A DNA stretch of 49,575 bases from a virus. The position numbers and the translations under genes are program-made. Shown in pieces: positions 8,734 through 16,634 of this stretch. The stretch's first letter is position 1. Each line of letters starts with the position of its first letter. The notes beneath the pieces are model-generated. The model saw nothing but the letters and a program-made list of their open reading frames with translations, was not told where the DNA came from and did no database searches. The stretch is from positions 1 through 49,575 of IMG/VR virus record IMGVR_UViG_3300027156_000310; one strand, written 5' to 3'.

Positions 8734-9311
8734 TTAATAACCTCGTGATAATAAGACTGTAACCTTTTTACAGTATACACACTTATATTGTCATCGTCAA
8801 GTTCATTCTCTGATTCAAATGATATACTAAATGTGCGGTCATCGACCAACGTTGCGATATTTACAGTTAATGTCCTGTACAACTCGTGCGGATCGTTTTT
8901 TCGTGTTATGTGAAAATATAAAATCTTGTCTAAAGATAAGTTTTGCGATAACAAGTTTTCTTTTAATGTCGGATCAATAAGAAAATTCCATGTTTTATGT
9001 TTAATGTCTTGTATAATACTGATATCCGGACTTGTGCTTTTGTATTTTGATATTTGATGTATTTGATCGTTTACATTAAATATAATTTCTTCGTTTGAGA
9101 ATTTTTCTTTTAATACATATGTCTTTTTTGAAATGTCATACACGACAATGTACGATGTAATGTTTTCTTTACCGTTAATTAAATTGATCACATCATTGAA
9201 CTCAACTTCAACAAACTGCCCAGCCGAAGCGTTTGATCCACTAATAGACAATATGTTTCCGTTGTTATCAAAATAAACATATTTTTTTGTTGGTATAATT
9301 ATTGAGTGCAT
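8730..9311 (-). CDS. Hypothetical protein in glycosyltransferase operon
   Basis: I do not recognise this 193-residue protein. It is predicted to be mostly beta strands in its N-terminal half (IIIPTKKYVYFDNNGNIL, then FVEVEFNDVINLI and SYIVVYDISKKTYVL), with no cysteine-rich motif, signal peptide or membrane span. The C-terminal half has short alternating strands (LYRTLTVNIATL, TFSISFESE). The beginning resembles small structural or attachment proteins that carry a DNNGNI-type turn, but that is a weak likeness. It overlaps the upstream glycosyltransferase by 13 nt and the downstream one by 4 nt (ATGA), so it is made along with both. It might be an accessory or substrate protein of the pathway. 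Confidence 0.6.
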   Translation of the reverse strand: MHSIIIPTKKYVYFDNNGNILSISGSNASAGQFVEVEFNDVINLINGKENITSYIVVYDISKKTYVLKEKFSNEEIIFNVNDQIHQISKYKSTSPDISIIQDIKHKTWNFLIDPTLKENLLSQNLSLDKILYFHITRKNDPHELYRTLTVNIATLVDDRTFSISFESENELDDDNISVYTVKRLQSYYHEVIK

Positions 9312-10141
9312 TTTAAATATTCTTCATATGTGTTAATGATTTCATCTGTTACAAAATCTTTTTCTGTATAGTGAAATATTCCAGATTGCTTGTAATTTCC
9401 TATTTTTAGCTGTAACTCAGAATTTAAATATACTCCAACTTTATCTTGCCAACGTTCTGTAACAATTTCTTTCCATCCTTGCACATGTGTTTTCATGTGT
9501 ACAAAATTAGGATAAGAAGTTTTAGTTGTTATATTTCCTGTACAGCCTAAAATCTTTGCTGCAATTGCTGCACTAACGTCTACACTTGGAAATTTTTGAA
9601 AATATTTTCCGCCAGCGTATTGTCCATAAAACAATTCCCAGTTGTTCATTACCAGTTCAAGCAATTTGTAAAACTCATGTGCTTCGTCGGACTTTTCAAA
9701 ATAGTGAAATCCTGCATATAAGTTAGGTAAGCTATGATTTTTAAACGCTTTTCTATAGTACACACTCGTAACCGGATTACCTCTATAATCCAAAACGTTT
9801 GTTGTAAAAAATATCTTTTTAGTTTCTAGATGTTTCCACCATGTTGATATGTTATCTAGTACAAGCATGTCAGTATCTAAAACAATTGTTTTAGTATACG
9901 GAGTTGCATGGTATATTTTCCATCGATTTTCAACCTTCCACTCGCTGTCACTTGCTTGATCGTTCCACGGAATGTCAACAATGTCGTCAAACACACTAGA
10001 AGTTTTGCTATCTAATGTTTCATTTGTAATTAAACAAATTTTGCTGTTAGGATTGGTTGCTCTAATACTTAATGCACACAAATATGCTTGCTTTACATAG
10101 TCATGATTACTGTTTTGAGCTAGCATTGTAAAGTTAAGCAT
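9299..10141 (-). CDS. GT-A-type glycosyltransferase-like protein (GT8-like layout)
   Basis: ATG at 10141 is chosen over a TTG six bases earlier because it gives the 8-nt overlap (ATGCTTAA) seen repeatedly in this operon; the protein is then 280 residues. The N-terminus (NHDYVKQAYLCALSIRA) matches the start of GT8-like enzymes and of the gene upstream. TIVLDTDMLVLDNI at about 88-101 contains the DxD motif that binds the metal and sugar nucleotide. A later YAGFHYFEKS segment and DVSAAIAAK are also typical. The upstream neighbour shares HDYVKQ/VDYVKQ and LDTD, so the two are paralogues. The donor sugar and acceptor are not known. Confidence 0.78.
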   Translation of the reverse strand: MLNFTMLAQNSNHDYVKQAYLCALSIRATNPNSKICLITNETLDSKTSSVFDDIVDIPWNDQASDSEWKVENRWKIYHATPYTKTIVLDTDMLVLDNISTWWKHLETKKIFFTTNVLDYRGNPVTSVYYRKAFKNHSLPNLYAGFHYFEKSDEAHEFYKLLELVMNNWELFYGQYAGGKYFQKFPSVDVSAAIAAKILGCTGNITTKTSYPNFVHMKTHVQGWKEIVTERWQDKVGVYLNSELQLKIGNYKQSGIFHYTEKDFVTDEIINTYEEYLKCTQ

Positions 10142-10970
10142 TATCAATAATCCTACTTAGACTATACTTATTCATGACATGTACACTGTTGTCGTAAATG
10201 ACAGCAGGAAAATAACCATTGTTGGTTTGCTTTTCTAATAAAAATGTAAATTTTGTATTGTCTAACCCAACTAGTAAATCTCTATCTGTGGTATAAAACA
10301 TCTTACCCGGCATAGGTTTTGCAAAATTTCCTTGTTTATATCCATTCATAATATGAATAGCAATGCTAAATGCAAAGTCGTTTCTAAACGTTGACTGTCT
10401 TATTTGATAAAGAGTCTTATAGTGATTCCAGTTTTCTTGTATGTGCTTGACTAAATTGAAAAATGTTTCATTTTCTTTTGTTTTTCTAAAAAACACAACA
10501 GTTGCCCAATAAAATTTTGGACCAACTTCGCTAATATATTCAAATTCTTTTAAATCTCTGTGACCAGACAATTCAACTCCGGTATCATATATTAAGAAAT
10601 TGTTTTTTTGGTTAAAACATTCTAACAAGTCAGCGTTTGATACAATGAAATCTGTATCTAATAGCAGTGTTTCATCATATGGACTTAGATTATACACATC
10701 TGCTCTAGCAGTATTCTTAAATTCTAAACTTTTCCTTGAAAAAATTCCGTCATTGTACTTTTTATAAGTAAAATTTCTGTCGTTACTTATATCTATTACA
10801 GAATCAAATACTTCTGCATTATAGTTCTCTTTTAAATAAGAACTGTTGTCAGTTATTATACTAACAGGTATATTTAAAAAATGTTTAATACGATTTGCAA
10901 GAAAAACTGCTTGTTTTACATAATCAACTTCTGTATTATTTCTTGCTATAAGTATAGCACCCTTACTCAT
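10134..10970 (-). CDS. GT-A-type glycosyltransferase-like protein, paralogue of the next gene
   Basis: I set the start at ATG 10970 (278 residues). It begins MSKGAILIARNN, aligns with the start of the downstream paralogue, and overlaps the previous stop by 8 nt (ATGAGTAA); a longer frame to 10991 is possible but less likely. VDYVKQAVFLANRI near residues 16-29 is the conserved opening helix, and ETLLLDTDFIV at about 100-110 has the DxD motif. A middle segment (FYWATVVFFRKTKE) and DFAFSIAIHIM correspond to the same blocks as in the downstream protein. It is expected to be a soluble glycosyltransferase; the reaction is inferred from the fold alone. Confidence 0.76.
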   Translation of the reverse strand: MSKGAILIARNNTEVDYVKQAVFLANRIKHFLNIPVSIITDNSSYLKENYNAEVFDSVIDISNDRNFTYKKYNDGIFSRKSLEFKNTARADVYNLSPYDETLLLDTDFIVSNADLLECFNQKNNFLIYDTGVELSGHRDLKEFEYISEVGPKFYWATVVFFRKTKENETFFNLVKHIQENWNHYKTLYQIRQSTFRNDFAFSIAIHIMNGYKQGNFAKPMPGKMFYTTDRDLLVGLDNTKFTFLLEKQTNNGYFPAVIYDNSVHVMNKYSLSRIIDNA

Positions 10971-11316
10971 GTAGATTAATAATACCTTCAACTGTTTTGT
11001 TAATTTTTAATTTATTGTATTCTGTAAGATACTTATTGGCTGCTTTCCAATAAACGCTAACTAATTCGTTTGCAAATTTTTCTAAATCAACGATCATTAC
11101 CGGAATGTCATTGTCATCAATAAGTACAGTTTCTGTTTGATGTAATGCAAGTAAACTTTGACAAAAGCTAACTAAACTTTGAGTAACTGTAAATTGAGAT
11201 CCATTGAAATAATACATCAAGTTGTTTTGATATTGTTCTTTTAGAATACGTTTTTGGTTATCTAACGTTATCATTAAATTACTAAAATCTAATGCTTCTT
11301 TTAATCTCTCATCCAT
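10963..11316 (-). CDS. Small hypothetical protein, first gene of the accessory operon
   Basis: The start is ATG at 11316 because AGGAG lies 7 nt upstream; an ATG at 11322 is only 1 nt from that site, and the open frame up to 11355 runs over the promoter. The protein is then 117 residues (MDERLKEALDFSNLM...), largely helical, with a coiled-coil-like start (LDNQKRILKEQYQNN) and a middle containing a short acidic IDDNDIPVMIVD strand. No motif identifies it. Similar small helical proteins are found near tail-fibre genes of marine T4-like phages, where some act as assembly chaperones, but I cannot show that here. It is the first gene after the perfect sigma70-type promoter at 11341-11369. Confidence 0.65.
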   Translation of the reverse strand: MDERLKEALDFSNLMITLDNQKRILKEQYQNNLMYYFNGSQFTVTQSLVSFCQSLLALHQTETVLIDDNDIPVMIVDLEKFANELVSVYWKAANKYLTEYNKLKINKTVEGIINLHE

Positions 11317-11340
11317 AGTCATACTCCTGCTGTTATATGT

Positions 11341-11369
11341 ATTATATAACACCAAGGAATACGTGTCAA
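11341..11369 (-). promoter_or_regulatory. Perfect sigma70-type promoter for the accessory operon
   Basis: On the minus strand TTGACA lies at 11369-11364 and TATAAT at 11346-11341, exactly 17 nt apart, which is the full bacterial consensus. It is 25 nt upstream of the ATG at 11316, leaving room for a short leader with AGGAG. The -35 box begins 6 nt after the stop codon of the last fibre gene. It should be read by host RNA polymerase without phage factors. Confidence 0.88.
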
Positions 11370-11375
11370 TGTGGA

Positions 11376-12380
11376 TTATGCCGGCGGTGAACCATTGTTG
11401 GCAGTAAGTAGTACCTGATTTGCAATAGTAGGTGCTGCTATAGATACAGCAGTTTCTGTTATACTGTTATATATAAAACTGCTGTCAGGTCTCACAGGAA
11501 TAACATTACTTGTAGTGGTTCCACCAACGCTTTCATCAACCGGTGGTGAGCCTGTGCCAGTGTCACCGTCATTGAAGGTTATTCTAAATCTCAATACAGC
11601 ACCGGACTTAAACCCTTCGATCTTATAGTCGTTGTCTGCATATACACCAGACCCTGACTTGATAAACAATTGTCTGTACGAACTTGTTAAACTATCATAA
11701 CCGCTACCGCCAGAGCCGCTTGGAGTAGGAGTACCAGAGCTAGCAGTGAGTTCCCACTTATCAAACTTAACTGTACCAATTGCTGTTAGCAAGTTTGCCC
11801 AATCAGTATCTTTGGATCCTGAGCCGCTAGTTAATGATGCTGTAAAACGTATTTCGCCGCCTGCATTAAAATAATAATCCATTTGTGAAACACTTGCAAA
11901 TGTTGCTGTAACTACATGATAAATTGCTTGAGGAGTAGTACCTCCCCATGCAGTGGACCTAGTGCTAGTTGTTGCCGTTCCAACTGAAAGGTTTCCAACA
12001 GGAAATCCTGATGTAGCACCGTTGAAGCTTGTTATAGCAGTAACTATACCAGTGTAGTCATTTACACCCATAAACGATCCGTTTACAGGTGTGCTACGAG
12101 CGCCAGTTGTTTGGTTAAATGTCTGAGAAGCGTCTGCTCCTACAGTGTATCCTACACTAGGAACTGCTAACGATGCATAAGCAGATCCTTGTTGGTGCAC
12201 ATAAGCACTTTGCGCATCAAGATATAAATCTTCCCATTGTGCTTGAGTTACCGAATCTACTGTGCCCGATAATGCAGAAGATCGCAGTGTTTGTCCATAC
12301 GAAGTTAACAATACACCACTAACAGACGTCCTGATTGAATTGTAATCAGTTGCGAATATTTTTCCACCAGTGGCTACCAT
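11376..12380 (-). CDS. Tail-fibre-type structural protein (paralogue B)
   Basis: The 334-residue protein is rich in Gly, Ser, Thr and Ala and lacks a catalytic motif, as expected of a fibre or decoration protein. Its opening (KIFATDYNSIRTSVSGVL) matches the opening of the gene just upstream (EIITAARYNAIQAKVSSVL). Both then share STxWGG, SIYH/AIYH, FNAGGE and FxASLT, plus a KSGSGxYxDNDxxI block near residue 245. The pair is therefore a duplication that diverged. ATG at 12380 has AAGGA 6-7 nt upstream. Its last codons abut the promoter of the accessory operon. A virion role is inferred from composition and position. Confidence 0.72.
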   Translation of the reverse strand: MVATGGKIFATDYNSIRTSVSGVLLTSYGQTLRSSALSGTVDSVTQAQWEDLYLDAQSAYVHQQGSAYASLAVPSVGYTVGADASQTFNQTTGARSTPVNGSFMGVNDYTGIVTAITSFNGATSGFPVGNLSVGTATTSTRSTAWGGTTPQAIYHVVTATFASVSQMDYYFNAGGEIRFTASLTSGSGSKDTDWANLLTAIGTVKFDKWELTASSGTPTPSGSGGSGYDSLTSSYRQLFIKSGSGVYADNDYKIEGFKSGAVLRFRITFNDGDTGTGSPPVDESVGGTTTSNVIPVRPDSSFIYNSITETAVSIAAPTIANQVLLTANNGSPPA

Positions 12381-12404
12381 CTACGTTCCTTTTTTACTTA
12401 CAAC

Positions 12405-12431
12405 TTTATATATAATTTATTTTTTTGTCAA
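12405..12431 (-). promoter_or_regulatory. Possible promoter before the last fibre gene
   Basis: TTGACA on the minus strand (12431-12426) is followed after 15 nt by TATAAA (12410-12405), or after 17 nt by the poorer TAAAGT. The stretch also contains AATAAATTA, somewhat like a late motif. Spacing or sequence is off in either reading, so this is a weaker call than the other promoters in the window. Confidence 0.35.
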
Positions 12432-13303
12432 GCTAAAGAAGTGGTGGTTGTATAAATTGGAGTGGCAACTTCTACATAAAGTCCAGTCGGTCTTAGCTGT
12501 GATATAGTACTAGTTAGAGTTCCATTTACACTTTCGTCAACACTAACGTTAGCATCGTCATTAAATTCTATAGAAAAATCAATTTTTGCAGGGTTTGACG
12601 GATTAGTTCTTGCTTTTATTGTCACATCGTTATCTGAATAAAGACCCGATCCTGATTTTACAAAAACAGTTTGATAACTTGTTGTTAAATCAAAATTTCC
12701 TATGCCTGATGCAGACCCGGATCCTGCTGTTACTGTTGTATAATTAAACTTTAAAGTGCCTATAGCAGACAACATTCCTGCCCAGTCGCTTGCCTTAGAT
12801 CCAGAGGTTCCGGTGAGTGTAGCCGAAAATCGTACTTCGCCGCCGGCATTAAAAAAGTTTCTTCTATGATTTTCTGAAGTAAATGTAGCAGAAAAGTTAT
12901 GATAAATGCTCTGAGGATCTGCTGCTCCTCCCCACTGAGTCGACCTTGCACTGGTTAGTTTAACTTCAGTGTCTGCTTGGGTTGCTTCGTAAATATCATT
13001 TTTGTTTGTGTACAGCGTGTCTGTTAGTGTACTGTATTCTGCATAAACTGTGTCTGTAATTCCGTCTGCTGATGCAACAGTTGTTAAACTGGGCAATGAT
13101 CCTGTTTGGTGTACTTTAATTTTAGTTAAGTCTGTTTTAAGATTTGCCATGTGTGTTGCATTAACAGTATTACCTAATGCAACTAATCCAGATGTTAACG
13201 CAACACCATATCCAAACTGGCCGCTGCCTGTGCCTAACACAGACGAGACTTTGGCTTGTATTGCATTGTATCGTGCTGCTGTGATTATTTCACCTACGGC
13301 CAT
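12428..13303 (-). CDS. Tail-fibre-type structural protein (paralogue A)
   Basis: The 291-residue protein is the closest relative in the window of the gene downstream. Shared blocks are the N-terminal helix, KVHQTGSL versus YVHQQGSA near residue 75-90, STQWGG, IYHNFSATF, FNAGGEVRFSATLTG, SDWAGMLSAIGTLKF and VKSGSGLYSDNDV. The C-terminal part (IEFNDDANVSVDESVNGT) is also common to both. These repeated features suggest a beta-rich fibre domain. The ribosome site GGAG lies 6 nt before ATG 13303. It is likely a tail fibre or receptor-contact subunit; the exact position in the particle is unknown. Confidence 0.72.
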   Translation of the reverse strand: MAVGEIITAARYNAIQAKVSSVLGTGSGQFGYGVALTSGLVALGNTVNATHMANLKTDLTKIKVHQTGSLPSLTTVASADGITDTVYAEYSTLTDTLYTNKNDIYEATQADTEVKLTSARSTQWGGAADPQSIYHNFSATFTSENHRRNFFNAGGEVRFSATLTGTSGSKASDWAGMLSAIGTLKFNYTTVTAGSGSASGIGNFDLTTSYQTVFVKSGSGLYSDNDVTIKARTNPSNPAKIDFSIEFNDDANVSVDESVNGTLTSTISQLRPTGLYVEVATPIYTTTTSLA

Positions 13304-13319
13304 TAGTAACTCCTACCTT

Positions 13320-14792
13320 TTAAACTTTCAATACACATTCGACTAACTTTTCGTCGTCGATGTCGTTTGATTCTAAAGCAATACCAACTAACGCAGTAGT
13401 TGCCAATGTTGTGCAAACACCAGCAGACATAGCATACACTGGTTGCCCTTTTTTAACAGCACCTTTGACTCTAACAGGAACACGACCCTTTAATGCAATA
13501 TACTGCCCTTCAGCTTCGCTGTTCATCATAATTGCCGGATTAGTAGATACGACACCTATACAGAAGTTATGAGCAGACGCTGGTTCAACTTCGTGTCCAG
13601 TATGCGAACAAACTGCAACTGCGGTTCCTGCTGGCAAATCGTTTTCTGTAGTGTACTTTTCTGCCAAGTCGGCATATCTTGCTTGTGTTGCAGTACCACT
13701 AAAGAGCACTGCTGTTAAGTTACCCGAACTATCTCTAGCAGCTATTGTATTTACTGCTGCTGCGGTAGACGCACTTCTGTATGTTCCACTTACGTTTAAT
13801 GCATCTGCTTGTGTAGCTGTGCCGTTGAATGTTGTAGCATAAACATTGTTCCACTTAAGGCTCGACGACCCTAGATCGTATGCTAAACTTACGCCAGGAA
13901 TAAATCCTGCTGCGGTTATATTTGCTATATTTTTTTGTATAGTGTCTCTTATATAAAACTTAATACTACTGCCTACTTGATTTTCTATAGCGCCAATAGT
14001 TCCTGATTCGATATATAATTTTAAATCGTTGCTATCGCCTATTGTAAGACCTGCATCTGCAAACGAAACTACATCTGTAAACACTGCTTCGTCTTTTAGT
14101 AAGTAATTACTAGCGGCTTCTCCACCTAGTTTTAATGAGTTACTAGCAGTACCCCAAATAATAGGACCGCCGACCGTGCCTGCGCCTGTTGTTGAGCCGT
14201 TAGTAGCTGCTTGTGTTGCAGTGAGTGTTAGTCCTCTTTTAACTATATCAAACCCAGTGATTGCATCTCCTGCACTGATTGTAAATTCGTCAGAGCTAAT
14301 AATAAAGATAACGTCATCTTCAATAGTACCTGCAATTACAGCATGAGATTGTGCAAATGTATCAGTTAATGCTAGACTTTGCATCTGAGTTACACCTGTA
14401 CCGGCACCCTGTGGGCCAACTAGTACCCATTCGTTTGACGCATTTTTTGCAAATAATTGATTTGTTGAATTATTCCACCACAAATCGCCTTCTACTAATC
14501 CTGTAGGAGCAGTAGCACTTACTTCGCCGCCGCCAGTTGTTTTCCACTTAGATCCGTCGTATACTTTTATCTTGCTAGAGGTATTATCATACCATATCAT
14601 TCCGGTTAGTGGCTTTGTCGGGGCTGACGAATTTGAAAAGTGTTCTAATAGATGTAAAAAGTTTTCATTCTGCGCTTCGCCGTATCCTGCAAAATTCTTA
14701 CCTATTAGTTTTAATTCGGTAGTTTGGTCGACTGTTCCGTCCTCAACTGACGTTAACACGGTACCGTTGTATCTATTAATTATATAAGCCAT
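13320..14792 (-). CDS. Tail fibre protein with shared N-terminal module and conserved C-terminal domain
   Basis: The 490-residue protein begins with a module of about 90 residues common to three consecutive genes: NRYNGTVLTSVEDG, LIGKNFAGYGEAQNENFLHLLEHF, then GMIWYDNTSSKIKVYDG. A second motif TGLVEGDLWWNNSTNQLFAK follows. The middle is a beta-rich shaft with a SLKWNNVYATTFNGTATQAD repeat motif common in phage fibres. From about residue 379 (LAEKYTTENDLPAG) it has a conserved C-terminal domain (GVVSTNPAIMMN, LKGRVPVRVKGAVKKGQPV). Such ends occur in many tail fibres, some related to self-cleaving chaperone domains. The start is ATG 14792 after a GGGG-containing site. Confidence 0.82.
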   Translation of the reverse strand: MAYIINRYNGTVLTSVEDGTVDQTTELKLIGKNFAGYGEAQNENFLHLLEHFSNSSAPTKPLTGMIWYDNTSSKIKVYDGSKWKTTGGGEVSATAPTGLVEGDLWWNNSTNQLFAKNASNEWVLVGPQGAGTGVTQMQSLALTDTFAQSHAVIAGTIEDDVIFIISSDEFTISAGDAITGFDIVKRGLTLTATQAATNGSTTGAGTVGGPIIWGTASNSLKLGGEAASNYLLKDEAVFTDVVSFADAGLTIGDSNDLKLYIESGTIGAIENQVGSSIKFYIRDTIQKNIANITAAGFIPGVSLAYDLGSSSLKWNNVYATTFNGTATQADALNVSGTYRSASTAAAVNTIAARDSSGNLTAVLFSGTATQARYADLAEKYTTENDLPAGTAVAVCSHTGHEVEPASAHNFCIGVVSTNPAIMMNSEAEGQYIALKGRVPVRVKGAVKKGQPVYAMSAGVCTTLATTALVGIALESNDIDDEKLVECVLKV

Positions 14793-14820
14793 TTGTGGTT
14801 CAACCCCTTTTCAACACTAT

Positions 14821-14827
14821 TATTTAC
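14821..14827 (-). promoter_or_regulatory. Weak late-type promoter motif before a fibre gene
   Basis: The minus strand reads GTAAATAA just upstream of the fibre gene starting at 14792, one base away from the ATAAATA core seen elsewhere in the window. The distance to the ATG (about 30 nt) is suitable. The mismatch lowers confidence. Confidence 0.3.
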
Positions 14828-14831
14828 CTTA

Positions 14832-16634
14832 TTAAACGCTTGATGCTAGGTCTGACTCAAATACCCATTGATAAGATCCGTTTACAATAAAACGTTTTCT
14901 ACCTCTTGTAACACTCAATGTTACACTATTTGATCCACTGTTAAAACTAACATCTTGTAACACACTTTGGTTCTCTGTTCCATTTTTATCGACAGTCACA
15001 AACGATTTAACAACTTGAGTAGACGGATCAGTTGTTACAGAACCGCTGTAATACACAGTATGAACATACGCATATACTCCTGTTAATTTTGTAGCTGCCG
15101 GTACCAAGTCTTCCAGTACGCTTGCAATAGTGGTATTAGTTAGTCCTGTTATGTCTAGTGACAAGTAGATGTCATTATTTTTTGTAAATTCGTCAACGTA
15201 TTCTTTTGTTGCTACAGTATCTGGATCATCACTGACATCCGGTGTACCTACTCCAATTATCTTTCTTGAATTTGAAACAGTAATATTGTCAGCACTGTTA
15301 ATTGTTAAGCCGTAGGTCGTTGTTGTTAGAGATGCCGAGTTTAAATTAATGTAATCTACATCTAGGTTTGTTAACGTACCTATTTGTGTAATACCTGTTG
15401 CGCTTGTTACAGTCGAACTTAGTGTTGTTGCTGACAGTATGTCTGCATGACCAATCTTATATGAACTACCAGTTGGAATGTTTACACTGGTTGAACTATC
15501 CCATGTGTTGTATGTATAATTCCATGTAAGAGACTTGTCATTGCCAGTTGCTCTAACAATAATACCTGCGCCATCCAATTGAGCATCGGTTAGTAATGTA
15601 CTGTCTGAGGTAAATGCTATTTCAATATGTTTATCTTCGACTCTCAAAGTAGATATATCTAAATATGTAGTATCACCTTCGACAATTAGATCACCGCCGA
15701 CACGGAGGTCTCCGTTAACATCTAGTGTGTATTGTGGTGACGATTGCCAAATACCTATTTTTGTTTCGCTGTTATCGATAGTAATTGCATCTACATAAGA
15801 AGCACCTTGTCTAACTTGTATCTTATAATCCGAGCCTGTTAACAAGTTTCTATTAACAACAGTAGATCCTTCAACCTTTATTGTAAAATCGTTGTTGAAT
15901 CCTACAAATATGCCATTATCGTTTTTAACTGATAGTGTACCTGTTCCGATGTTGTTTGACGAAATTTTAAAAAAACTATCTGGAGTATAGGAATTCAAAC
16001 TCGAGTCAACTAATGTAGATGTTGAGTTTGCAACACCTTGGAAATAGAACTCTGGATAAAACGAGCTTATGTTGATGCCAACTTCGATTGCTGATCCGAA
16101 TCCCGATATTGCAACAGCTGGTTCAAAAGATTCTCTGCTAATTATTGCAACAACGGCTGCACCTACTAATAATTTTAAAATTGTTTTTAAGTTACCGTAT
16201 CTATCTAGAACACTTTCTACCCTAAACCCACTCTCACCTTGTACAGAATTGTAAATCGGTCCTGCTAAAATTGTATCTGAGCCGTCGTTAAAATAAAATT
16301 GTTTGTTTGTACTATCTATCCACAAATCACCAGCTAACATAGTTGGTTGTGTTGGACTAACCAAAGTAGTATCAGTTGATCTAAACACAGTTCCGTTATA
16401 AACTTTTAATCTGCCGTCTGAAGTGTCGTACCATATTTGTCCTCTTAGAGGATGTGACGGAGCAGATGAGTTTGCAAAATTCTCCAGCATACGGATTAAG
16501 TTTTCATTTAAGTACTCTCCGTATCCGGTATAATTTCTTCCAACCAAAACTATGTCAGTTGTATCTTCGTCAATTCTTCCATCCACTAGATCAACTAACA
16601 ATGTTCCGTCAGTTTGATTTATTTTATAACTCAT
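14832..16634 (-). CDS. Tail fibre protein with shared N-terminal module
   Basis: The 600-residue protein repeats the same start as its two neighbours: LVDLVDGRIDEDT, LVGRNYTGYGEYLNENLIRMLENF, RGQIWYDTSDGRLKVYNG, then AGDLWIDSTNKQFYF. Further on, LDVNGDLRVGGDLIVEG near residue 310 and KHIEIAF are standard fibre-shaft phrases. A C-terminal part after about residue 500 (LSLDITGLTNTTIASVLEDLVPA) is not shared with the other two. It has none of the collar or C-terminal domains of its neighbours. Its ATG overlaps the stop of the upstream gene in TAATG with GGAG 7 nt before. It is likely a fibre subunit attached to the baseplate through the common N-terminal module. Confidence 0.8.
   Translation of the reverse strand: MSYKINQTDGTLLVDLVDGRIDEDTTDIVLVGRNYTGYGEYLNENLIRMLENFANSSAPSHPLRGQIWYDTSDGRLKVYNGTVFRSTDTTLVSPTQPTMLAGDLWIDSTNKQFYFNDGSDTILAGPIYNSVQGESGFRVESVLDRYGNLKTILKLLVGAAVVAIISRESFEPAVAISGFGSAIEVGINISSFYPEFYFQGVANSTSTLVDSSLNSYTPDSFFKISSNNIGTGTLSVKNDNGIFVGFNNDFTIKVEGSTVVNRNLLTGSDYKIQVRQGASYVDAITIDNSETKIGIWQSSPQYTLDVNGDLRVGGDLIVEGDTTYLDISTLRVEDKHIEIAFTSDSTLLTDAQLDGAGIIVRATGNDKSLTWNYTYNTWDSSTSVNIPTGSSYKIGHADILSATTLSSTVTSATGITQIGTLTNLDVDYINLNSASLTTTTYGLTINSADNITVSNSRKIIGVGTPDVSDDPDTVATKEYVDEFTKNNDIYLSLDITGLTNTTIASVLEDLVPAATKLTGVYAYVHTVYYSGSVTTDPSTQVVKSFVTVDKNGTENQSVLQDVSFNSGSNSVTLSVTRGRKRFIVNGSYQWVFESDLASSV

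Noticed and set aside
11317-11355. Longer start for the first accessory gene
   Set aside because: It would run through the -10 box of the perfect promoter, and the AGGAG site fits ATG 11316.
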